A program made the position numbers and the translations under genes. A model generated the notes under the pieces. It was not told where the DNA came from. It ran no database searches and was given only the letters and a program-made list of their open reading frames with translations. Of a DNA stretch of 64,000 nt, positions 42,914 to 52,530 are shown piece by piece (the first letter of the stretch is position 1; every line of letters starts with the position of its first letter). The stretch is from Marisediminitalea oceani (lineage in GTDB: Bacteria; Pseudomonadota; Gammaproteobacteria; Enterobacterales; Alteromonadaceae). Location of the stretch: NCBI RefSeq assembly GCF_003731635.1, contig NZ_RCUA01000012.1:62001-126000 (forward strand), read 5' to 3'.

Positions 42914-44812
42914 TTAAAAGCGATAGCTGGTATGCACCAGGAAACGCCGCTGGGCACCGCGGTAGCCAATGATATCTTCATAGTCTTCAGACAATGCATT
43001 ATCCACTCGGACCCCAAACTGCCACTGTTGGTTCCAGTCATAGTTCACGTTTATGCTGGTTAGCCAGTACGGATCAAGACTGACAACTTCGCCGCTGAAT
43101 GACGTGGGCGGGTAAAAGATATCCTGACGCACGCCGGTGTAATCTGCTTTGATATAAACAGATAAACCCTGAACCGCTAATGAATGGCGGTAGGTCACCG
43201 AGCCGGTATGGTTAGGGCGACGCAGTTCAACCGCCTGATCGGCACCATCACCGCTGGTGGCATCCAGATAGCTGTAGTGGGCAGTGAACTGCCAGGTATC
43301 AGCAACCCATTGCAGCGATGCTTCAAAGCCGTCGCGGCGGGAATCCTGACTGGCATTGGCCACCGAGCTTAAGCCACTGGCGCTGTCCCATACACTGGTG
43401 ATTTCGTTTTCCAGGCGCGTAGTAAATACGCTGAAATCGGCTGAAAGCTGACGGCTGAACTGGCTTTGCAGTCCCACTTCAAACTCCCTGCTTTGTTCTG
43501 GCTTGAGATCAGGGTTACCAATAAACTGGGCCGGATAATAGCCGTACAGCTCAGTGAAGTTTGGTGTTTTAACAGCCTGGCTGATGCTGGCAAAAACATT
43601 AACCTGACGGCTCAGGGCATAGTGTGCACCGGCGCGATAACTCCAGGCCTTTTCGAAGCGATCGTTATCGTCGTAGCGTACACTGAACTGCGTAGTCAGC
43701 TCATCTGTGCCCAGCCCGGTTAACTCTGCAAAAATACTGCTGGTGCTGTCATCGCCACGATAGTTCGGATCGCCCCAGTCAGATGGTCCTCGTTGTTCGA
43801 ACTCGCGACGAAGTAACTCAGTGCCAATAGCAAACTGGGCCACGTCGGTAGTGATAAACTGAGTCCAGTTCAGCTGCTTACGCTCTCCGGTGGTACCACC
43901 AGCGTCAAAACCGCTGGTCAGGTTGTCGTTATCATCCTTGTGGTACTGGGCTTTAAGTTCGCTGGTATAGCCTAACTCAGCGATAGCCAGGTTCCACTGT
44001 AAGTAGGAGGTTAACTGGTCGCCATCGGTAACGTTGTCGGCATCGGCTGGCAGGCCGGTAGTGAAGTCGCTTGCATCATAGTCGTTGCGATAATCAACCA
44101 TGCGTGCACCGGCCATAAAGGTGTTACTGGCGGTTGCCTGCCAGTTCAGTCCAAAACCGGCGGTGGTATTGCGGTAACCATCATCTTCGCCGCCGCTACG
44201 CGACACATTGTCGCCATCGGTATTAAAGTGATTGGCGTACAGAGACACGCTCAGGTTGTCCAGCGACTGCTGTGTTGAGACGGAAGCACGATAGGTGCTG
44301 GCGTTACCAATACCAGCACTCAGTGACGTGTTGTCATTACTCTCACTGCCCGCTTTAGTTGTGATGCTAAGTACACCAGACACCGCACCACTGCCCCACA
44401 GTGCACTTTGTGCACCACGGAGCAATTCAACTCTGGCAATGTTATCTGCGGTGAGGTGGGCAAAATCTACCAGACCGCCCTGGCTGAGGTCATTCACAAT
44501 CACGCCGTCGATCAATACCAACAGGTGATTGGTTTCGCTACCACGCAAACGCAGTTCGGTTAGTGAACCAGGGCTACCCGACTGACTCAGACTCACGCCG
44601 GGCATACCGCGTAATAAATCAGTTAACTGGGTAGCACCTGCAGCCTGAATATCTTCTTCGGTGAGGACTGAGACTGAGGCCGCCAGTTTGTCCAGGCTAA
44701 CCGGTAAACGAGAACCGGTAACAGTAATGGTTTCTACCGAGGATTGCTGGGCACAGGCAATGTTCGCGGCGCACGCAAGGGCTACCGCACAGGAAAGGGA
44801 TCGAATTTTCAT
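42914..44812 (-). CDS. btuB: Vitamin B12 outer-membrane TonB-dependent receptor BtuB
   Basis: A 632-residue outer-membrane receptor. Signal peptide residues 1-22 (ending NIACAQ) are followed by a TonB box-like ETITVTG, the plug domain (LPVSLDKLAASVSVLTEEDI to GSGAVSGVLSITTKAG) and a 22-strand barrel with a C-terminal HTSYRF aromatic end. Assignment to cobalamin rests on the clear cobalamin riboswitch upstream at 44885 and on general similarity in size and plug to BtuB. From the ATG at 44812; a TTG/ATG at 44833 would add 7 residues. B12 uptake genes are otherwise absent from the window. Confidence 0.9.
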   Translation of the reverse strand: MKIRSLSCAVALACAANIACAQQSSVETITVTGSRLPVSLDKLAASVSVLTEEDIQAAGATQLTDLLRGMPGVSLSQSGSPGSLTELRLRGSETNHLLVLIDGVIVNDLSQGGLVDFAHLTADNIARVELLRGAQSALWGSGAVSGVLSITTKAGSESNDNTSLSAGIGNASTYRASVSTQQSLDNLSVSLYANHFNTDGDNVSRSGGEDDGYRNTTAGFGLNWQATASNTFMAGARMVDYRNDYDASDFTTGLPADADNVTDGDQLTSYLQWNLAIAELGYTSELKAQYHKDDNDNLTSGFDAGGTTGERKQLNWTQFITTDVAQFAIGTELLRREFEQRGPSDWGDPNYRGDDSTSSIFAELTGLGTDELTTQFSVRYDDNDRFEKAWSYRAGAHYALSRQVNVFASISQAVKTPNFTELYGYYPAQFIGNPDLKPEQSREFEVGLQSQFSRQLSADFSVFTTRLENEITSVWDSASGLSSVANASQDSRRDGFEASLQWVADTWQFTAHYSYLDATSGDGADQAVELRRPNHTGSVTYRHSLAVQGLSVYIKADYTGVRQDIFYPPTSFSGEVVSLDPYWLTSINVNYDWNQQWQFGVRVDNALSEDYEDIIGYRGAQRRFLVHTSYRF

Positions 44813-44884
44813 AAAAGGCTCTTTTAACAGCACTCCCGCCGAGTGCTAAGACGGATAAGAAGTGGCAACCGGCCCGTTATGAGC

Positions 44885-45081
44885 AGTTGCCGACGCAGCG
44901 CAGGCCGGTCTCCGGGCTTTCAGTCATGCCGTGGCATGAATTCCCGCCTTCCCGATAGTCGGTGGCGTAGGGGAATCGTATTAACATGTGCATGCAATAC
45001 GTGATTACCGTTGCGGGGGCAGCGTAAGCTTTTCACTTACTTCCCGATTATCCCGATGAACGTGCATCAGGCACCTGAGCG
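44885..45081 (-). promoter_or_regulatory. Cobalamin (B12) riboswitch of btuB
   Basis: On the minus strand the leader contains the family core: GCTGCCCCCGCAACGGTAA (around 45022-45004) and the B12 box AGCCCGGAGACCGGCC (44918-44903), close to the btuB start. A perfect TATAAT on the minus strand lies at 45093-45088, so the RNA should start near 45081. It represses btuB when cobalamin is abundant. The 362-bp gap 44813-45174 holds this RNA and the promoter. Confidence 0.92.
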
Positions 45082-45174
45082 GTCGGGATTATAACGGGAG
45101 CGCCATCGGATAAATAGCCCCGTGCGTAAAAATGCAAGCTGATCCGCGCTGTGATCCTATGACTTTATGCGCCT

Positions 45175-47502
45175 TCATTGATTGGGCCAGGGCTTTAAAG
45201 GCAGCATGATTTGCGTGTCATTGTGCCATTTTATAGTTAGCGGCTCACCGGCATCGGCGCTGCTTTCGTGATTAACCGGCTTACCGGAGCCATGATTCAC
45301 CTGGGCATCCTGATTTTTGTTAACGTCTAGCACGATCGCCAGTCGGCTTCCTGGCTCAAGCAGCTTAGCCGTCATCCGCGCATTCACTATAGGCAGGGAC
45401 GTTTTCTCTCCCGGTGTAAGTAATTGTCGTTGTTGCATAGAGTGGGCATAGCTGGCCCTGCTGCGATAGGTATTTAAGTGAAACACCTCACCTTCTGCCG
45501 ATATGGCATTAAAGTTATAGCCTATATCAACATCCTGTTTGTTGGTGCTTATCACAATATTGCCGGTTATAGCGCCGGCCAGTTCCATTGGTGATGTAAA
45601 AGCTTCGGTGACATACACTAAGCCGGTTTCATCGTTGATCTTGTCCTGAATCAATGGCCAGGGGCTGACATTCCTTTGGGTGGTGCGATCGCCCATATCA
45701 ACCGTCATTTCGATACTGGCTGGCAGATGCTCCTGGCGGGTGAGTAACCGGTACTGACCATTTGCTTGTTGAGTGGTACCGAGATAATACTGCACGCCCC
45801 GGGAATTTAACCCGGCGAGTGATTCTGCATGCCGCCACTGATTGCTGCCCATCAACTGATAGTTAACCGGATGACTGAGTAGTGTTGGGATCTTCTTGTT
45901 GAATAACAAATGATCAAACCAACCAAACACAAGCTCTTCAGTGTCTTTGTCGAGCGCCACCGGATCGAGTGTGTAATTACTGAAGCTTTCCCACACCTTA
46001 CCCTGTGCAGTGCCGTGGGAGTACGGGCCAATCAGTAATCTGTGATCGGCATCGGGGTTAAACTGCTGATGACGCTTCATGTAATCCAGCGCTGATATCT
46101 GCCCACCATCGAAGTAGCCGGTCACGGTCAGTACCGGGATCGTGATATGACGATACTCTTCTCCTACCGGCACCATCGACTGGTAGTACTCATCGAAGTC
46201 AGGGTGAGCCATCCAGCGTTGCCACCAAGGGTTCGGTGTGCCGTCGAGTTCTGGCAATTTGGTTATCGGTAGCCCGCTTTGGTAAAACTGGCTCAGCAGC
46301 TCATTTCGTTTGGCCCAGTCGGCATACACGGTGTCATCCATAGTCTTGTTATTGGTAACATGAAAAGCCCACTCATAATTGGCAGTTAATACAATGTTGT
46401 TTTCGTAAGGCAGGCCGGTGATCAGGCTGGCTGCTGCATACGGGGCGATGGCTTTTAGTGCTTTCGGCATGTGTTTAGCGGCGGCCCACTGAGTAAAACC
46501 GTTGTAACTGCCTCCGTACATCACCACGTCACCATTGCTCCAGGGCTGGTGGCTAATCCACTCAATGACAGCTGCTGCGTCTTCACCTTCATGTTCCCAG
46601 GGGGTAATGGGGTTGCTACTAAGGCGTTTCCCTCTGGAATTCGCTATAACGCCAACATAACCGTGGGAAGCAGCATGAATCGCCATAGTAAGGTGTGAGC
46701 GCTCGTCGGCGTATATCGTGAATTGCATTGCGGTGGGTAATGTAGTGGCTGATTGTTTTGGCTGCACGATGGTGAGCGTTAACTCAACGCCCCCGGCTAA
46801 CTTCACCAGCCTGGCCGGTTCGATGCGATAGCGGTGTTGGTTTTCAGCGGCAATTATCTCACTGCTTACCGGGATCACTGATTTCAGCACATGGTAGAGA
46901 TGAACGTTGGTAACCAGTGATATCACTTGCTCTTCATCCAGAGAAGGGAGCGCCTGATACTGTTTTAACAGGTTAATGACATAATCAAGCGCCCTTTGCA
47001 CTGACCAGCCAAGCGAATCTTGTAACTGATATAAACTCTCGTTGCTGAGTATACTTACTTGTTGCTGGATATGTTCCCTGAGTTTGTCGGCAAAAACAGG
47101 CTTTGGCGCGTTAGGATGTTGCCTCAGAGCTTCGTGAAATAAACGATAATGACTATAAGATACGCCATTTTTTTCACTATCCAGCAAAGTGAGTAAAACC
47201 TGATGCTGATTTAATATGGAAAGCAAAGCAACCCGGTTAAATAGTGTCTGGCTATTGATTGTGTCAGCTGGCAAATTCGTGGCAAGCGCCACAAGTTGCT
47301 GGTTAAAAGCCGTATTGTTTAACAGGCTGATTGCTGCACTCTCGCTGGAGAGTTCACTTTCTGTTAAAGCCGCTGGGGTAGGTGCGTTATTGCCGGCTGC
47401 CAGGCTACTCTGCGTCATACTGGCAAACACAAATAAGTAGAAAAGCGCCAGAATAAGCCAGGTTTTGATGTGGTTTAAGGTACAACACGCTAACGTTAAC
47501 AC
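45175..47502 (-). CDS. CocE/NonD-type serine hydrolase (X-Pro peptidase family), exported, with long N-terminal domain
   Basis: A 775-residue alpha/beta hydrolase of the CocE/X-Pro dipeptidyl-peptidase group. The nucleophile S332 is in GGSYNGF, the acid D465 in GYFDGG and the base H496 in YSHGTAQG. The C-terminal jelly-roll (560-775) is typical. A signal-like hydrophobic segment (TWLILALFYLFVFASMTQSSLA) precedes about 190 extra helical residues (35-225) ahead of the catalytic core, which is longer than in usual CocE proteins. It is divergent from the membrane regulator at 47642. It is likely an exported peptidase or esterase; the substrate is unknown. Confidence 0.82.
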   Translation of the reverse strand: MLTLACCTLNHIKTWLILALFYLFVFASMTQSSLAAGNNAPTPAALTESELSSESAAISLLNNTAFNQQLVALATNLPADTINSQTLFNRVALLSILNQHQVLLTLLDSEKNGVSYSHYRLFHEALRQHPNAPKPVFADKLREHIQQQVSILSNESLYQLQDSLGWSVQRALDYVINLLKQYQALPSLDEEQVISLVTNVHLYHVLKSVIPVSSEIIAAENQHRYRIEPARLVKLAGGVELTLTIVQPKQSATTLPTAMQFTIYADERSHLTMAIHAASHGYVGVIANSRGKRLSSNPITPWEHEGEDAAAVIEWISHQPWSNGDVVMYGGSYNGFTQWAAAKHMPKALKAIAPYAAASLITGLPYENNIVLTANYEWAFHVTNNKTMDDTVYADWAKRNELLSQFYQSGLPITKLPELDGTPNPWWQRWMAHPDFDEYYQSMVPVGEEYRHITIPVLTVTGYFDGGQISALDYMKRHQQFNPDADHRLLIGPYSHGTAQGKVWESFSNYTLDPVALDKDTEELVFGWFDHLLFNKKIPTLLSHPVNYQLMGSNQWRHAESLAGLNSRGVQYYLGTTQQANGQYRLLTRQEHLPASIEMTVDMGDRTTQRNVSPWPLIQDKINDETGLVYVTEAFTSPMELAGAITGNIVISTNKQDVDIGYNFNAISAEGEVFHLNTYRSRASYAHSMQQRQLLTPGEKTSLPIVNARMTAKLLEPGSRLAIVLDVNKNQDAQVNHGSGKPVNHESSADAGEPLTIKWHNDTQIMLPLKPWPNQ

Positions 47503-47580
47503 GTCGATCTCCTTTAGTTCAGGTACCGTTATTTGATGGGTAACAGCCTAAATAAAAAGGGAAAAAACGCATGACCAAAC

Positions 47581-47603
47581 GATGATTTTTGATGATTTAT
47601 AAT
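47581..47603 (+). promoter_or_regulatory. Direct repeat and perfect -10 in the regulator/hydrolase gap
   Basis: GATGATTT at 47581-47588 and 47591-47598, spaced 10 bp start to start, ends in a perfect TATAAT at 47598-47603. No -35 box is seen 17 bp upstream. A 10-bp-spaced direct repeat over the -35 area fits an OmpR/PhoB-type winged-helix activator, such as the adjacent gene product. Confidence 0.5.
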
Positions 47604-47641
47604 GATCCGATGCAAACCAACGTGGTATTTTTAGCCAAACA

Positions 47642-49723
47642 GTGAAGCAGGGCACTCTCATGCGCTGGCAAATAGCCAATTATCAGTTTTGTGAACAGCA
47701 GCAGACGCTCTCTTCGTCTTCTGAGATGTTGCAGCTTGAACCTTTGATGGTAGAGCTGTTGGCTTATTTTTGTCGGCACCCCAATGAAATCATTAGTGTT
47801 GATCAACTGATTGACCAGGTCTGGCAGGGCCGGGTTGTCACCGACAATGCGGTTAGCCGACTGATCACCAAATTGCGCCGCGCCTTTGCAGACGATGTCA
47901 GACAACCTAAGTTTATTGCGACATTTCCTAAGAAGGGCTACAAGTTTGTGGCCCCGGTAGCGAGGATTGATGAATATGATGCTCAATCTTTAATGCCTGA
48001 TGGCGCGCAGGTGACGCGACCTGAGACCGACGAAAAGACTGCTGAGGCCGGTTGGTCCTTTCTGAAACTTCCCTTTATTGCCGTGCTTCTCGTTGTAATC
48101 TTGGTAATGGTCTTCTGGCAAGTGTGGCAAGCGCCGCAACCGTCAGCAAGGTTTGCCCGCGCGCTCACTTCTATGGATGGTAATGAAGTCTTTCCGTCGT
48201 TTAGCGCTGATGGGCGTCGAATGGCGTTTATGTCGGTTAAGGCACAGCGTTTACGGCTGATGATCAAAGACTTACACAACGGTAATAGCACTGAAATAAA
48301 CCACCCCGATGGGTTGAATACCGGGCCAGGTGATTGGAGCAAACAGGGTGACAAGCTGGTTTACCTCGCCGCATCAGCACAGCGGTGTGAATACTATATC
48401 GTTGAGATAAAAGGTTTAATCATAGGTGAGCCGCGACTTATCCACCGTTGTCCGGCCGGCAGTTACGGTAAAGTCTTGTTTACCCATAATGATCAGCGAG
48501 TGGTGTTCAGTGAGAATGCTGGTCCGGGAACGCCTTACTCTATCTATGAGCTGGATTTAACAACCCAAAGTAAACGTCGCCTAAATCAGCCGGACCTTTA
48601 TTTATCTGGCAACAGCCAGTTTGATTTGCACCCCCATAATGATAAGTTGCTTATTTCCTCGCCAGATAAGCAACAATGGGAGGGCTTTTATGCGCTGGAT
48701 TTAACAACCAACAAACTCGATCTGTTATTTAAACAGGATGCTTATATCTGTTGTGGCATTTGGGATCATGCGGGAGAGAATGTCATCCTCATGGGGGAAC
48801 ATCCTGCTTATCAATTACTTAGTTATGATTTAGCGGGAAACAATAAGCAGGTTATCTTTTCAGGCAGTCGCCGCATAAGTTTACCCCGCCGGTTTAACAA
48901 TGGAGCTGACTACGTATTTTTGTCTGGCGATAAGCACACGGACATTCAAATTCTTGATTTAGAGAGTGGTGAAGTGGGCAGTATTGCTAACGATACGGTC
49001 GATGAGCTGCTGGCGACATTCTCTACTAATCATCAGGTCATCGGCTACATTAGTATGGCTTCTGGTAAAGAGCAGGTCTGGAAATACGATCTGGCCTCGG
49101 GAGAACGCAGAAAAATCACCGCGTTTACCGACAGTCGCCATTACCTGGATTTACACTGGTCTCCGGACGACCGCTATATAGCCGGGCTTACCTTTAACGA
49201 GTTGCACTTGATTGACTCTACTACCGGCGAGATATCCATTGTTGATTTTCCGCAAACTGAAATTCGCGGTGTGTCGTTTAAATCTGCATCTGAGCTGAGC
49301 TTCAGTGCTAAAGAAGGCGAGCGCTGGCGCGTTTATACCTATCATCTTATCACCCACGCAATTACGGCAGAAGCGCCGACATGGTCGTACATTCAATACA
49401 GCGCCAACGAGCAAAATACATTATGGTATTCGGTCGATAACCGGCTTTTTTATTCCAATGCGCGTATTGAATTAAGCCGTTCGGAAATACCTGGATCTGC
49501 GCTGCTTAACGGCAGGCAGTGGAACCTACGAAAGCGAGGTGAGCAGTGGTTTTGGTATAGCCGCAAAGACGAAGGCCAGATCTACAGGTACGATGGACTT
49601 ACCAACGAGCTGGAAGTACTGGTTGGATCTCAAACAGGTCATTTTGATATTCAGCATGGTGCTTTGCTGTATACAACAAGTAGTGAAGCACAAACTAACC
49701 TGTTCAGAACGGTTGGCGAGTAA
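47642..49723 (+). CDS. ToxR/CadC-like membrane regulator with a beta-propeller sensor domain
   Basis: A 693-residue one-component regulator. The N-terminus (residues 8-105) is an OmpR/PhoB-type winged helix (ISVDQLIDQVWQGRVVTDNAVSRLITKLRRAF and KGYKFVAPV). One membrane helix (142-160) follows, then a periplasmic domain of about 520 residues made of TolB/WD40-like repeats (FPSFSADGRRMAF, FDLHPHNDKLLIS, DLHWSPDDRYIAG). It starts with GTG at 47642, or ATG at 47660. It is divergent from the CocE-like hydrolase, a likely target. Such propeller-type regulators next to peptidases occur in Alteromonadales. Ligand unknown. Confidence 0.85.
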   Translation: MKQGTLMRWQIANYQFCEQQQTLSSSSEMLQLEPLMVELLAYFCRHPNEIISVDQLIDQVWQGRVVTDNAVSRLITKLRRAFADDVRQPKFIATFPKKGYKFVAPVARIDEYDAQSLMPDGAQVTRPETDEKTAEAGWSFLKLPFIAVLLVVILVMVFWQVWQAPQPSARFARALTSMDGNEVFPSFSADGRRMAFMSVKAQRLRLMIKDLHNGNSTEINHPDGLNTGPGDWSKQGDKLVYLAASAQRCEYYIVEIKGLIIGEPRLIHRCPAGSYGKVLFTHNDQRVVFSENAGPGTPYSIYELDLTTQSKRRLNQPDLYLSGNSQFDLHPHNDKLLISSPDKQQWEGFYALDLTTNKLDLLFKQDAYICCGIWDHAGENVILMGEHPAYQLLSYDLAGNNKQVIFSGSRRISLPRRFNNGADYVFLSGDKHTDIQILDLESGEVGSIANDTVDELLATFSTNHQVIGYISMASGKEQVWKYDLASGERRKITAFTDSRHYLDLHWSPDDRYIAGLTFNELHLIDSTTGEISIVDFPQTEIRGVSFKSASELSFSAKEGERWRVYTYHLITHAITAEAPTWSYIQYSANEQNTLWYSVDNRLFYSNARIELSRSEIPGSALLNGRQWNLRKRGEQWFWYSRKDEGQIYRYDGLTNELEVLVGSQTGHFDIQHGALLYTTSSEAQTNLFRTVGE

Positions 49724-49786
49724 GCTGTTGGTTCATGTCAGTCTGATGTAATCGGCATTTTAACCTTCAGCGCTCAACAAAAACAA

Positions 49787-49814
49787 AGCCGGAGGAACAA
49801 TTCTCCGGCTTGTT
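49787..49814. terminator. Bidirectional terminator between convergent genes
   Basis: AGCCGGAG (49787-49794) / CTCCGGCT (49803-49810) with an 8-nt loop, flanked by AACAA and TTGTT. It lies between the propeller regulator gene and srkA. Confidence 0.7.
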
Positions 49815-49824
49815 GGTGGTGTGC

Positions 49825-50799
49825 TTAGTATGGCACCAAAGATAATGGCGGCTCCTGCAATGTAGCAAACTGCTCTTTCAGTGCCAGGATTTGCTGCTCC
49901 CAGTAGCGCTGTTCGGCAAACCAGGGAAAGGCTCGTGGGAACGCTGGGTCTTCCCACCGGTCAGACAGCCACGCCATGTAATGCACCATTCGCATGGCCC
50001 GCAATGGCTCCAACAATGCCAGTTCCTTACTGTCGAACTCACAGAACTCCTCGTAAGATTCTATTAGTGTTTCAAGCTGCATCTGCTGCTGCGCGCGGTC
50101 GCCGTTGAGCATCATCCATAAGTCCTGAACCGCCGGACCCATGCGACTGTCATCCAGGTCGACAAACATCGGACCGTCACGCCACAGAATATTTCCGGCG
50201 TGGCAATCGCCGTGCAGACGAATCAGTTTACCCGGTTGATATAACTCTTTGGTGAGCTCAATAACCTGATCGAGAATGGTGAAAAAAGCGGTATGCAGTG
50301 ATTCCGGTAACAGTTTACTGTTGGCCAGTTTTTGCCGTGGAATAGTTAGATAGCTTTCAATATCCATGGTCGGACGGTGCGTGAAAGGCGCACTGCTTGC
50401 TACCTTATGCATGCGGCCAATAAACCGGCCCATCCACTCCAGATGATCGAGATTATCCAGTTCAAACTGACGGCCGCCTACAGAGTTGAATAGTGCAAAG
50501 CGATATTGCTCAGCAAAATGCAGTGTTTCGCCCTGATGGACAAGGGGGGCAACCACCGGGATTTCAGCATCGGCAAGCGCCTGGCTGAAGGCATGCTCTT
50601 CCAGAATCTGTTCGTTACTCCATCGCTGGGGGCGATAGAACTTCACTACATAGCGCTTTTGTTCATCACTTAAAAACTGGTAGACGCGGTTTTCGTAACT
50701 GTTAAGCGCTAAGAGTCCTGATTGAGGAAAAATGCCGCACTGTTCCAGTGCGGCAAGGATCATATCGGGTGACAGTTCGGCAAAGGTAAAGTCACTCAC
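49825..50799 (-). CDS. srkA: Stress response kinase A (YihE family)
   Basis: A 324-residue cytosolic Ser/Thr protein kinase of the APH/choline-kinase fold. SrkA in E. coli counteracts stress-related cell death. Kinase features are HGDCHAGNILW (catalytic loop) and VDLDDSRMGPAVQDLW (metal loop with DLDD). The ATP lysine is in KRYVVKFYRP. Start GTG at 50799, 12 bp after the ccoG stop, so the two are probably one unit. It converges with the propeller regulator gene. Confidence 0.93.
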   Translation of the reverse strand: MSDFTFAELSPDMILAALEQCGIFPQSGLLALNSYENRVYQFLSDEQKRYVVKFYRPQRWSNEQILEEHAFSQALADAEIPVVAPLVHQGETLHFAEQYRFALFNSVGGRQFELDNLDHLEWMGRFIGRMHKVASSAPFTHRPTMDIESYLTIPRQKLANSKLLPESLHTAFFTILDQVIELTKELYQPGKLIRLHGDCHAGNILWRDGPMFVDLDDSRMGPAVQDLWMMLNGDRAQQQMQLETLIESYEEFCEFDSKELALLEPLRAMRMVHYMAWLSDRWEDPAFPRAFPWFAEQRYWEQQILALKEQFATLQEPPLSLVPY

Positions 50800-50811
50800 A
50801 TTAAGGCCTGT

Positions 50812-52245
50812 TTATCGATAAAGGAATTTCGATGGCTCGCTAACCTCTACAACAGTACCGTCTGCTTCGGTGGTGGAAACATTAAAGTATATTTCGGTAA
50901 CCCGGCCAGACAGATTATAGGGGTCAGTTGCGACTGATACAGGCAGGCTGTATACCTCGCCGCCACCCACGGTAACAACTTGTTCGCCAATGTACTCGTA
51001 TTCCGCCAAACCTTCTACCTTAATTGTATAAGTGTGCTCAGTTTGTGATTTATTGAGGACTTTAAGGGTGTACACATTCTCAATGTCGCCGTTCATATTC
51101 TCGCGATACAGTGAGTTACGGTCGCGAATAATATCCACTTCCAGAGGTACTCTCGTTACAATATCTGCAACCAGCAGACCGCACATTACCAGCAGTACCA
51201 CCAGGTAGCCCACCAGTTTAGGGCGAACGATATGGGTGGTCCCGCCAGCCAGTTCGTGCTCTGAGGTAAAACTGATAAGCCCTTTGGGATAATTCATTTT
51301 TTCCATTACGCCGTTACAAGCATCCACACAGGCACCACAGTTGATGCACTCATATTGCAAGCCGTTACGGATATCGATACCGGTAGGGCAAACCTGCACA
51401 CACAGGTTACAGTCGATACATTCACCGAGGCCCTTGTCGGCTAAATCTTCATGGGCCAGTTTACGCGAACGCGGGCCACGCTGCTCACCGCGGCTGGCAT
51501 CATAAGAAACGGTAAAGGTATCTTTATCAAACATCGCTGACTGGAAGCGGGCGTATGGACACATGTGGGTACACATGATTTCGCGCATCCAGCCCGCGTT
51601 AGCATAGGTACACACGGTAAAGAAGATAATTGAGAAGCCGGCCCAGAAACTGGTATTAAAAGTGAAAAAGTCAACGTACAACTGAGCTACCGGTGTGAAG
51701 TAGCCAACAAAGGTCATCGCTGTGAGCAATGCAACCAGAACCCAGGCGGTATGCTTGGCTGCTTTGCGCCAGAACTTATCGAAGTCCATTGGGCGTTCGT
51801 CCAGCTTAATGCGCTTGTTGCGGTTACCTTCGAAGAATTCTTCAAACCACACGTAGATGTAAGTCCAGGTAGTTTGCGGGCACATAAAGCCACACCAAAC
51901 CCGGCCTGCAAAGGTCGTTACAAAAAACAGAGCGAAGGCAGACACAATAAAGATATAGGCCAGCAGCGTCAGATCCTGTGGCCACAGGGTCAGTGAAAAA
52001 ATCGTAAAACGCTGATCCACAATATTCAGCAGCACAGCCTGATGGCCGTCATACTGGATCCAGGGGATGGCAACGAATAAGGCAATAAAAAAGAAGCCGA
52101 AGAATCGACGGAAGTTTTCCAGCGGGCCTTTAACCGACCGCACATAGATTCGGTCGCGCGCCGTATAGCGTTTTGACTCGTCGAGTTTTTCGGGTTTGTG
52201 AACTTTTACCGGAGTAACATTTTTCACCGGGATCTGGTCGTTCAT
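50812..52245 (-). CDS. ccoG: Cytochrome c oxidase accessory protein CcoG (FixG/RdxA)
   Basis: A 477-residue membrane iron-sulfur protein, the CcoG/FixG/RdxA copper reductase needed for cbb3 oxidase assembly. Two 4Fe-4S motifs are CIDCNLCVQVCP and CINCGACVDAC. The early cysteine-bearing helix GRVWCGFMCPQTTWT and later GWMREIMCTHMCPYARFQ are conserved, with about five membrane helices and a C-terminal Ig-like domain. The ATG at 52245 (AAGG upstream) is preferred over 52272. srkA follows by 12 bp. An FNR-like box lies upstream. Confidence 0.95.
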   Translation of the reverse strand: MNDQIPVKNVTPVKVHKPEKLDESKRYTARDRIYVRSVKGPLENFRRFFGFFFIALFVAIPWIQYDGHQAVLLNIVDQRFTIFSLTLWPQDLTLLAYIFIVSAFALFFVTTFAGRVWCGFMCPQTTWTYIYVWFEEFFEGNRNKRIKLDERPMDFDKFWRKAAKHTAWVLVALLTAMTFVGYFTPVAQLYVDFFTFNTSFWAGFSIIFFTVCTYANAGWMREIMCTHMCPYARFQSAMFDKDTFTVSYDASRGEQRGPRSRKLAHEDLADKGLGECIDCNLCVQVCPTGIDIRNGLQYECINCGACVDACNGVMEKMNYPKGLISFTSEHELAGGTTHIVRPKLVGYLVVLLVMCGLLVADIVTRVPLEVDIIRDRNSLYRENMNGDIENVYTLKVLNKSQTEHTYTIKVEGLAEYEYIGEQVVTVGGGEVYSLPVSVATDPYNLSGRVTEIYFNVSTTEADGTVVEVSEPSKFLYR

Positions 52246-52311
52246 GGGACTACCTTCACTGAAGCTAAACATGATTACGGCAGCAGTATACCTGTCATAT
52301 ATTAATTTTAC

Positions 52312-52325
52312 TTAATATAGATCAA
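52312..52325. promoter_or_regulatory. FNR-like box upstream of ccoG
   Basis: TTAAT-ATAG-ATCAA (52312-52325) matches the FNR/Anr consensus TTGAT-N4-ATCAA in nine of ten positions. It lies about 67-80 bp upstream of the ccoG start. It may instead serve the small gene at 52531, but ccoG is the plausible oxygen-controlled target. Confidence 0.6.
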
Positions 52326-52530
52326 TCGCAGTCTGATTCGCCGCAGCTACAGTGTAACGTATTTTTTAGGTGTACACACTTGGTGCCTGGGCAGCGACAA
52401 ACGGGTCAGGCGAAAAAATGAACTATCCAGTACAGCTATAACACTTAATAACTACGTATAAAACACGTACCTTATTAAATGGTTAGACGTGGGATAAACT
52501 TGGCTCACTAGTTTGGGAGAAGTATAAAGC

